Assembly: GCA_025359005.1 (NCBI GenBank)
Contig: JANYHP010000541.1
Location: forward strand, 1-12,367
Direction: 5' to 3'
Length of the DNA stretch: 12,367 bases
Source of the DNA: Hyphomicrobiaceae bacterium
GTDB lineage: Bacteria > Pseudomonadota > Alphaproteobacteria > Rhizobiales > Hyphomicrobiaceae
Shown: one piece after another, positions 7,454 through 12,367 of the stretch
How positions within the stretch are numbered: the stretch's first letter is position 1
Layout of the letters: each line of letters opens with the position of its first letter
The notes under the pieces: model-generated
The model's input: only the letters and a program-made list of their open reading frames with translations
Database searches by the model: none
Told to the model about the DNA's origin: nothing
Made by a program: the position numbers and the translations under genes

Positions 7454-8113
7454 TCAGAACTTGAAGTTGATGCCGAGCTTGAACGTGTCGGCGCGTGGCT
7501 TCAGATCGGCGGCGGTGGTGAGGAATTGGCCGGCGCCGGCCTGCACGGTGCCGAGATTGTAGTGCAGGTACTCGGCTTTCAGCGTCCACTTGTCGCTCAG
7601 CATGAACTCGGCGCCGCCGCCCAGGGCATAGCCGGCGGAGGTGTGGGAGAAGCTGGCGGCCGGGCCACCGCCGGTCGGCGTTGCGGACCATTGGGTGTTG
7701 CCCCAGGCTAGACCGCCGGTGAAATACAGCATGGCGGGCGGGGCGATTGCCCAACCGAGGCGACCGCGCAGCGAGCCCAGACCGCGGGTATTGCTGGAGC
7801 ACGTGGCGGTGGCGCCCAGGCAATCGCCGGAGCCCTTGAGGCCGGAGAACAGGTAGTCACCCTCAGCGCCGACGATGATGCTGCCGGTCTGCCAGTTGTA
7901 GCCGGCCTGCAGGCCGCCGACGGCACCGCGACCCTTGGATTCGAAATCGGCGCTGCTCCAGATGGTTTTGGCCGTGCCGAGGCCGACGCTGGCGCCGAGA
8001 TACGGTCCCGTCCAGCTGGGCGATGAATTGTATTGGGCGGCGGCGTTGCCGGCGGCGGCGGTCAACGCGAGGGCGGCTAAGACTGCGGTCTTGCGGACTG
8101 AGTGCATTGTCAT
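7454..8113 (-). CDS. Outer-membrane beta-barrel protein (Omp25/31-like porin family)
   Basis: A 219-residue predicted outer-membrane barrel. Residues 1 to about 26 form a signal peptide (MTMHSVRKTAVLAALALTAA, then AGNAAA|Q, cleavage after AAA). The mature part starts SWTGPYLGASVGLG, the opening beta-strand typical of alphaproteobacterial Omp25/Omp31 and RopB-like proteins. It continues with alternating strands (GGLQAGYNWQTGSIIVGAEGD, LRGRLGWA, LYFTGGLAWG, GGGAEFMLSDKWTLKAEYLHY) and ends KLGINFKF. The terminal Phe is the usual BAM recognition signal. Two cysteines near residues 100-106 (DCLGATATC) could form a disulfide in a surface loop. ATG 8113 is chosen because GGAG lies 9 nt upstream; the next ATG at 8107 is also possible. 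A TTGCCA/TACACT pair (8159-8185, minus strand) has only 15-bp spacing, so promoter assignment is weak. It has its own terminator. Confidence 0.88.
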   Translation of the reverse strand: MTMHSVRKTAVLAALALTAAAGNAAAQYNSSPSWTGPYLGASVGLGTAKTIWSSADFESKGRGAVGGLQAGYNWQTGSIIVGAEGDYLFSGLKGSGDCLGATATCSSNTRGLGSLRGRLGWAIAPPAMLYFTGGLAWGNTQWSATPTGGGPAASFSHTSAGYALGGGAEFMLSDKWTLKAEYLHYNLGTVQAGAGQFLTTAADLKPRADTFKLGINFKF

Positions 8114-8239
8114 GAGAGGGAACTCCAATCGGTTGCCCTGCTCTGCGTGCTCAATTGCAGTGTAAGTGGGACGCTGTCGTGGCAAATTTCAGGCATTCGA
8201 CGAGACCGCCTGTCACATCGGGTTGCCGTCTGTTGCAGA

Positions 8240-8281
8240 GACAAAGGCCGCCCCGGCGGACGGGGGTCCACCGGGGCGGCC
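8240..8281 (-). terminator. Intrinsic terminator of the Ala/Pro/Lys-rich exported protein gene
   Basis: An 11-bp perfect GC-rich inverted repeat, GGCCGCCCCGG (8246-8256) and CCGGGGCGGCC (8271-8281), with a 14-nt loop. It is followed on the minus strand by TTTGTCT. It lies 24 bp past the stop codon and separates this gene from the barrel gene, which therefore should have its own promoter. Confidence 0.82.
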
Positions 8282-8305
8282 AGCACGACACGCGGCTTTA
8301 CGCGC

Positions 8306-8836
8306 TTACTGCTTCTTCACGTCGGCCGGCTTGACGTCGGCGGGTTTGACGGCCGGTGTGGTCGCCACGGCGCCCGCGGGGGCGACGGTCTTGGCGGCAT
8401 CGACCTTCTTGTCGTCGATCTTCGGCGCACCGACGGCCATCGGCTTGATGTCGAGCTTGGGGGCTTCGACCTTCTTGTCGGTGGCGACAGGCGCTGTGGG
8501 GGCTGTGGGCTGCGCGGTTTTTGCAGCCGGCAAGGTCGGCACGATGGCCGGGGTGGTTGTCGGCGCGGTCACGGACTTGACGGCTGGCGCGGTGGCCGGG
8601 GCGGGAGCCTGCGCCTGGACGGGGGCGACGAGACCCGGCTTGGCTTGGCCGGCCGGGGCAACAACCGCGGCGCCGACGGCCTTCGTCGTGTCGATCATCG
8701 GCTTGGCTGCCGGAGCAGCCTGCGGGGCAACCACCGGGGCGGCGCTGGGGGCACCGATGGCGGGCTTGGAGTCCTGGGCGAAGGCGGGGCCGGCGAGGAC
8801 CGCTGCGAGGGCGGCAATGGAGATCATCTTTTTCAT
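8306..8836 (-). CDS. Ala/Pro/Lys-rich exported low-complexity protein, function unknown
   Basis: A 176-residue protein not recognised as a named family. Residues 1-21 form a clear signal peptide (MKKMISIAALAAVLAGPAFA, then Q), with signal peptidase I cleavage after AFA and no lipobox Cys. The rest is almost wholly Ala, Pro, Val, Lys, Thr and Asp, has no cysteine or tryptophan, and is probably disordered. Short repeats recur: KP or APA steps throughout, a TAPTAP run near residue 113, and a tandem KPADVKPADV at the C-terminus. The later half carries DKKVEAPKLD and DDKKVDAAKT, giving a net basic character. It likely stays in the periplasm or associates with the wall or outer membrane. AAGGA lies about 8 nt before ATG 8836, and a strong terminator follows, so it is a real, independently transcribed gene. 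The antisense frames here are shadows. Confidence 0.78.
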   Translation of the reverse strand: MKKMISIAALAAVLAGPAFAQDSKPAIGAPSAAPVVAPQAAPAAKPMIDTTKAVGAAVVAPAGQAKPGLVAPVQAQAPAPATAPAVKSVTAPTTTPAIVPTLPAAKTAQPTAPTAPVATDKKVEAPKLDIKPMAVGAPKIDDKKVDAAKTVAPAGAVATTPAVKPADVKPADVKKQ

Positions 8837-8985
8837 GGCGGTGTCCTTCGGATTTTTCGTTCGCCCCGTACCAGGGCATGGGGGAGCTTTTGCCCTGCCG
8901 ATCTGTTCCAGATAGGGCCGTGGACTGTCGGACAGCTAAACGCGTTCGTTATCGCGCGTTCACGTTCGCGGCGTGTTCCCACGCG

Positions 8986-9001
8986 ATTGCTGCACAGCAA
9001 T
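8986..9001. promoter_or_regulatory. Candidate operator, 7-bp dyad
   Basis: ATTGCTG and CAGCAAT are perfect 7-bp arms with a 2-bp spacer. The site lies about 50 bp upstream of the proposed -35 of the ABC operon, a place where an activator dimer could bind. No family of regulator was recognised, and a chance match cannot be excluded. Confidence 0.28.
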
Positions 9002-9049
9002 TTCGCGGTCTGACGGCCAATCGAGAGGCAGTTTGCGGCCTGCGCGGGC

Positions 9050-9078
9050 TTTACAGGGATCGCTGCGCCGCGTTTACT
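9050..9078 (+). promoter_or_regulatory. Probable sigma-70-type promoter of the ABC importer operon
   Basis: TTTACA (5 of 6 to TTGACA) is followed after exactly 17 bp by TTTACT (4 of 6 to TATAAT). The predicted start of transcription leaves a 5' untranslated region of about 60 nt before ATG 9147. It is the best promoter-like pair I saw in the window, but it rests on consensus only. Confidence 0.42.
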
Positions 9079-9146
9079 CCGCCGGCCCAGGGATCGGGAT
9101 CCAACCCGGCCAGGCAGTCTGTTCGCGACGATCGGGAGAATTCTGA

Positions 9147-10751
9147 ATGACGGTGACGTTGAAGGCCGGCGCACGGCGAGCCTGGCGCCAAGGCATGCTA
9201 GCGGCTGGTGCAATCGCGGCTCTGACGGCCGGAGCCGGGCAGGCGCTGGCGCAGAAGACGCTGCGCGCCGTCATGCATTCCGATCTCAAGATCGTCGATC
9301 CCATCTGGACGACGGCGTATATCGTGCGCAACCACGGCTACATGATCTACGATACACTGTTCGCGACCGACGCCGACGGCAACATCAAGCCGCAGATGGC
9401 GGACAAATACGAGGTTTCGTCCGATCAGCTGACGCATACCATCACGCTCCGTGACGGGCTCGCCTGGCATGACGGCGCGCCCGTGACGGCCGAAGACTGC
9501 GCGGCGTCCATCAAGCGCTGGGGCGCGCGCGATTCGGTTGGCCAGAAGCTGATGAGCTTCGTCGACAGCATCACAGCCGCCGACGCCAAGACGATCGTCA
9601 TCAAGCTCAAGTCGCCGACGGGCCTCGTTCTGCTCGGCCTCGGCAAGCCGTCGTCGAATGTGCCGTTCATGATGCCCAAGCGCGTCGCCGATACCGACCC
9701 CAACAAGCAGATCGACGACTTCACCGGCTCAGGTCCCTTCATCTTCAAGAAGGATGAGTGGAAGCCCGGCGACAAAACCGTCTACGTCAAGAACGACAAG
9801 TACAAGCCGCGCAGTGAGCCGGCCTCGGCGCTGGCCGGCGGCAAGGTCGTGAAGGTGGACCGTGTCGAGTGGCGCGCCATCTCCGATCAACAGCAGATCG
9901 CCAACGCAATGCTCGCAGGCGAGATCGACTACGTCGAACAGCCCAAGCACGATCTGATCCCGCTCTACAAAAAAGACGCGAGCCTCGTTGTCAAAGACTA
10001 CAACCCGCTCGGCAATCAGTACGTGTTCCGCATGAACTGGACGCAGAAGCCGTTTGACAACGCCAAGGTCCGGCAGGCCGTGCTGTACGCCTTCAACCAG
10101 AAGGACTTCCTGGATGGTGTGATCGGCAATCCCGAGTACTACAAGGAATGTAAGGCGATGTTCGTGTGCGGCACGACGTTCGCCACCGAGAAAGGCATGG
10201 AAGACAAATTCACGTCGAACTTTGCCCGCGCCAAAGAGCTATTGGCGGAAGGCGGCTACGACGGCACGCCCATCGTGTTGATGCAATCGACCGATCTCGA
10301 TGTGCTCACCAACCTCGCACCTGTTGCAAAGAGCTTGCTCGAGAAGGCCGGCTTCAAGGTCGACATGCAATCGATGGACTGGCAGACGCTGGTCGGGCGG
10401 CGGGTGAAGAAGGACGCGCCAAGCGCTGGCGGCTGGAACGCGGCATTGACGAGTTGGGTCGCAGCCGATGTGACCAACCCTGTTGGCGCGGCGTTCCTCA
10501 ACGCTTCGTGTGACAAGGCAGCCTGGGGCTGGCCCTGCGATGAGGCCATGGAAAAGCTGCGTGACGCGTTCGCGCGTGAAATTGATCCGGCCAAGCAGAA
10601 AGCGATTGCCGAGGCGGTGCAGGTCCGCGTGTCCGAGGTCGTCACCCATATCTACCTCGGCCAATGGTACCAGCCGCAGATCCATAAAAATACCGTGAGC
10701 GGCATTATCTCCGCGCCTGTGCCGGTGTTCTGGAATGTGGAGATGAAGTGA
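9147..10751 (+). CDS. ABC transporter substrate-binding protein, peptide/nickel/opine type (SBP_bac_5)
   Basis: A 534-residue periplasmic binding protein of the DppA/OppA cluster, which delivers ligand to a permease pair. Residues 1-35 form a signal peptide (Arg-rich start, hydrophobic core AAGAIAALTAGA, cleavage after QALA). The mature part shows family landmarks: a DPIWTTAYIVRNHGYMIYDTLF start, LTHTITLRDGLAWHDGAPVTAED (split near residues 91-113), the DDFTGSGPFIFKKDEWKPG block near 191, and RQAVLYAFNQKDFLDGVIG near 308. Cysteines pair closely at 335/341 and 455/464, suggesting disulfides in the exported protein. There is no lipobox. GGGAG lies well placed before ATG 9147. It is the first gene of the operon; the permease 0.66 kb downstream fits. 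The ligand is not readable: dipeptides, opines, glutathione or other small organics are all possible. Confidence 0.93.
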   Translation: MTVTLKAGARRAWRQGMLAAGAIAALTAGAGQALAQKTLRAVMHSDLKIVDPIWTTAYIVRNHGYMIYDTLFATDADGNIKPQMADKYEVSSDQLTHTITLRDGLAWHDGAPVTAEDCAASIKRWGARDSVGQKLMSFVDSITAADAKTIVIKLKSPTGLVLLGLGKPSSNVPFMMPKRVADTDPNKQIDDFTGSGPFIFKKDEWKPGDKTVYVKNDKYKPRSEPASALAGGKVVKVDRVEWRAISDQQQIANAMLAGEIDYVEQPKHDLIPLYKKDASLVVKDYNPLGNQYVFRMNWTQKPFDNAKVRQAVLYAFNQKDFLDGVIGNPEYYKECKAMFVCGTTFATEKGMEDKFTSNFARAKELLAEGGYDGTPIVLMQSTDLDVLTNLAPVAKSLLEKAGFKVDMQSMDWQTLVGRRVKKDAPSAGGWNAALTSWVAADVTNPVGAAFLNASCDKAAWGWPCDEAMEKLRDAFAREIDPAKQKAIAEAVQVRVSEVVTHIYLGQWYQPQIHKNTVSGIISAPVPVFWNVEMK

Positions 10752-10758
10752 CAGGTAT

Positions 10759-10785
10759 GGGGTCAGGCCCGCATGGGTCTGCCCC
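10759..10785 (+). other. Strong intercistronic hairpin after the binding-protein gene
   Basis: The RNA can fold as GGGG/CCCC, CAG/CTG and CCC/GGG steps around a GCAT loop, with one bulged U and one G-U pair. It begins 8 nt after the stop codon. There is no T-run after it, so it is more likely an mRNA-stabilising or attenuating structure than a full terminator. Such hairpins often keep binding-protein message in excess over permease message. Confidence 0.6.
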
Positions 10786-10820
10786 CTCGCGCGCCCCTTC
10801 CACCCGAGGCACTGTGGCCG

Positions 10821-11372
10821 ATGGCTGAGTTTTTCACGGCGCTGTCCGACGAGCACCGGGCCTTTGTTGCTCGCCAGCCGGTGTTCTTTGTCGCGACAGC
10901 GGCCGATGGCGGGCGGATCAATCTGAGCCCCAAGGGCATGGATTGCTTCCGCGTGCTGTCGCCCGGACAAGTGGCGTATCTGGATGTGGGCGGCTCGGGC
11001 AACGAAACGCAGGCGCATCTGGCGGCGGACGGTCGCATCACGCTGATGTTCTGCGCCTTCGATCAGCCGGCTTTGATTTTTCGCATCTACGGCCGCGGCC
11101 GCGCCGTGCTGCCGCAGGATGCGGGATTTGCCGATCTCTTGGCGCACTTCACGCAACTGCCGGGCACGCGACAGATTTTCGTGGTCGACGTCGATAGCGT
11201 GCAGACCAGTTGCGGCTGGGGCGTGCCGCACATGACGTTCGACAAGGACCGTGCGACGCTTGCGAAATATTACGCGCAGCAAGACCCGGCTGACCGGCTC
11301 GCCAAGATCGCCGGTCGCACGAAGAGTATCGACGGCTTGCCCGTGCGCGTGCAAGATCGAATTCTCGGCTAA
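10821..11372 (+). CDS. Pyridoxamine 5'-phosphate oxidase-like flavin-binding protein
   Basis: A 183-residue cytoplasmic protein of the PNPOx-like split-barrel FMN superfamily. It shows MAEFFTALSDEHRAFVARQP, VFFVATAADGGRINLSPKG near residues 21-39, GQVAYLDVGGSGNETQAHLA near 49-68, and RITLMFCAFDQPALIFRIYGRGR near 72-94. The last block is the second half of the barrel that packs against FMN. Known members bind FMN, heme or F420 and reduce or oxidise small molecules; this subgroup has no defined substrate. ATG 10821 is chosen because MAEF is the usual family N-terminus and GAGG lies 12 nt upstream. ATG 10773 would add 16 residues but falls inside the loop of a strong hairpin. It sits between the binding-protein and permease genes on the same strand, so it is probably co-transcribed with the importer. 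Confidence 0.83.
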   Translation: MAEFFTALSDEHRAFVARQPVFFVATAADGGRINLSPKGMDCFRVLSPGQVAYLDVGGSGNETQAHLAADGRITLMFCAFDQPALIFRIYGRGRAVLPQDAGFADLLAHFTQLPGTRQIFVVDVDSVQTSCGWGVPHMTFDKDRATLAKYYAQQDPADRLAKIAGRTKSIDGLPVRVQDRILG

Positions 11373-11405
11373 GTCTTCTCGTAAGTCTTCTTGTGAGTCT
11401 TCTTG
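11370..11405 (+). repeat. Tandem repeat, 3 x 12 bp
   Basis: Three consecutive units, TAAGTCTTCTCG (11370-11381), TAAGTCTTCTTG (11382-11393) and TGAGTCTTCTTG (11394-11405), differ at only one or two positions. The first unit includes the TAA stop of the flavoprotein gene. The array fills nearly all of the 41-bp gap before the permease start. Confidence 0.92.
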
Positions 11406-11413
11406 GGCAGGCA

Positions 11414-12355
11414 ATGATCTTCTTCATCCTCCGGCGGCTGCTTGCGACGATCCCCGTGATGCTCGTGGTGGCGGTGTTCGTCTTTTTGATGCTGCGGCTG
11501 ACGCCGGCCGATCCGGCCGCCATCATCGCCGGGGACAATGCCAACGCCCAGCAGGTTGCTGATATTCGCGCCAAGCTCGGCCTCAATGAGCCCATCGCTA
11601 CGCAGTTTTTCATCTGGGGCAACAAGATCCTGCACGGCGATTTCGGTGAGAGCTTCTTCTTCAAGAAGACCGTCGCCGACCTGATCGGCGACCGTGTGGA
11701 GGCGACGCTGTCGCTGTCGTTCTTCACCATTGTGCTGGCCATCCTCATCGCGGTGCCGCTCGGCGTGCTGGCGGCGGCGCGGCATGGCAGTTGGGTGGAT
11801 CGTGTGGTGATGGGATTTTCGGTGCTCGGCTTTTCGGTGCCGGTGTTCGTGGTCGGCTATCTGCTGATCTACGTGTTCGCGATCGAACTCAATTGGCTGC
11901 CCGTGCAGGGCTACCAGCGGATCGCTCAAGGTGTCGGCGGCTGGTTCCAGCGTCTCATTCTGCCGTCGCTGACGCTGTCGGTGGTCTATGTCGCGCTCAT
12001 CGCCCGCATGACGCGGACGAGCATGCTGGAGGTGCTTTCGGAGGATTACGTGCGCACCGCTCGCGCCAAGGGGCAGACCGAGCGCAAGGTTTTATTCCGC
12101 CATGCGTTGCGCAATGCCGCAGTGCCGATCGTTACGGTGATCGGGCTCGGCGTCGCGTTGCTGATCGGGGGCGTGGTGGTGACGGAGAGCGTTTTCTCCA
12201 TTCCGGGGCTCGGGCGACTGACGGTGGAAGCCGTGCTGGCGCGTGATTTTCCCGTGATCCAAGCGGTGATTCTGCTGTTCTCTCTGGTCTATGTCATGAT
12301 CAATCTCGCGGTCGATCTGACGTACAGTGTGCTCGATCCGCGCATTCGCAATTGA
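11414..12355 (+). CDS. ABC transporter permease, DppB/GsiC type
   Basis: A 313-residue inner-membrane permease of the binding-protein-dependent transport family, partner of the binding protein upstream. The N-terminus IFFILRRLLATIPVMLVVAV and the following TPADPAAIIAG are diagnostic of the DppB/OppB subgroup. About six membrane segments are visible (near residues 8-28, 97-120, 131-155, 175-200, 237-260 and 283-303). The EAA loop, which contacts the ATPase, is SEDYVRTARAKGQTERKVLF near 212-231 followed by RHALRNAAVPIV. The protein ends SVLDPRIRN, as usual. ATG 11414 with GGGCAGG upstream is chosen over GTG 11393, which lies in the tandem repeat. The second permease (DppC type) and the ATPase subunits should follow beyond the window. 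Confidence 0.94.
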   Translation: MIFFILRRLLATIPVMLVVAVFVFLMLRLTPADPAAIIAGDNANAQQVADIRAKLGLNEPIATQFFIWGNKILHGDFGESFFFKKTVADLIGDRVEATLSLSFFTIVLAILIAVPLGVLAAARHGSWVDRVVMGFSVLGFSVPVFVVGYLLIYVFAIELNWLPVQGYQRIAQGVGGWFQRLILPSLTLSVVYVALIARMTRTSMLEVLSEDYVRTARAKGQTERKVLFRHALRNAAVPIVTVIGLGVALLIGGVVVTESVFSIPGLGRLTVEAVLARDFPVIQAVILLFSLVYVMINLAVDLTYSVLDPRIRN

Positions 12356-12367
12356 GGACCTGGCGTG
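12354..12367 (+). promoter_or_regulatory. Ribosome binding site and probable start codon of the next gene
   Basis: GAGGA overlaps the permease stop and is followed after 6 nt by GTG at 12365-12367, the last three bases. By operon convention this would start a DppC-type second permease. Nothing of its sequence is visible, so the product is inferred from context only. Confidence 0.35.

Larger units (their letters stand above)
8837..9146. other. 310-bp divergent intergenic region with several dyad symmetries
   Basis: No gene is supported here. The region separates the exported-protein gene (leftward) from the ABC importer operon (rightward). It carries at least five short inverted repeats: CAGGGCA/TGCCCTG (8872-8897), ATCTG/CAGAT (8901-8913), CTGTC/GACAG (8925-8935), GCGTG/CACGC (8971-8984) and ATTGCTG/CAGCAAT (8986-9001). 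The last, a 16-bp near-palindrome, is the best operator candidate. A promoter-like element follows at 9050-9078. Confidence 0.5.

Noticed and set aside
8166..8915. 249-codon plus-strand frame that looks like hydrophobic Ala/Gly/Val-rich membrane sequence
   Set aside because: It is the complement of the Ala/Pro/Lys-rich gene, and it reads through that gene's terminator. The minus-strand gene has a signal peptide, ribosome binding site and terminator; this frame has none.
11370..11405. CRISPR-like or phage attachment repeat
   Set aside because: The units are contiguous with no spacers, only three copies, and no cas, integrase or tRNA gene is nearby.
10239..11414. 391-codon open frame on the minus strand opposite the binding protein and flavoprotein
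   Set aside because: It is antisense to two well-supported genes, is rich in His/Arg/Gln as expected from the complement of GC-rich codons, and has no recognisable motif.

Overview
The window is high-GC DNA, densely packed with single-copy metabolic, envelope and transport genes. GC-rich third codon positions, a two-component-style Omp25/31-like beta-barrel, a DUF465/YdcH protein and a fused allantoinase-OHCU decarboxylase all point to an alphaproteobacterium, most likely Hyphomicrobiales (Bradyrhizobium/Rhodopseudomonas-like relatives). That placement is inferred from protein character, not from a search. I see no tRNA, rRNA, CRISPR array, insertion sequence, phage gene or plasmid gene.

Left part (1-3133). 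A fadD-type acyl-CoA ligase reads leftward and is cut by the window edge. Divergent from it, across about 210 bp, are a small 5-carboxymethyl-2-hydroxymuconate isomerase-like tautomerase and a tightly coupled GNAT-fold protein.

Middle (3150-7021). A one-polypeptide allantoinase (PuuE) plus OHCU decarboxylase reads leftward and covers two consecutive steps of urate breakdown. Divergent from it are a TauE/SafE-family membrane transporter and a cytosine-deaminase-like amidohydrolase. Together these suggest a purine/pyrimidine or related nitrogen-ring salvage neighbourhood.

Envelope block (7026-8836). Three leftward genes follow: a small YdcH-like coiled-coil protein, an outer-membrane beta-barrel protein and an Ala/Pro/Lys-rich exported low-complexity protein. 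The last two each end at a clear intrinsic terminator, so they look like separate transcription units.

Right part (8837-12367). A 310-bp divergent intergenic region rich in dyad symmetries contains a plausible sigma-70-type promoter. It leads into a rightward ABC importer operon of the peptide/nickel/opine type: a substrate-binding protein, then a pyridoxamine-phosphate-oxidase-like flavin protein, then a DppB-type permease. A likely start of the next gene lies at the very edge. The flavoprotein sits between two importer genes, with a strong hairpin before it and a 3 x 12 bp tandem repeat after it.

Most of the window is recognisable accessory metabolism. I did not find a clearly new defence, mobile or RNA system. 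The points most worth a second look are the flavoprotein embedded in the ABC operon with its flanking RNA/DNA structures, the lone tautomerase-GNAT pair, the altered metal-site context of the deaminase-like enzyme, and the low-complexity exported protein.
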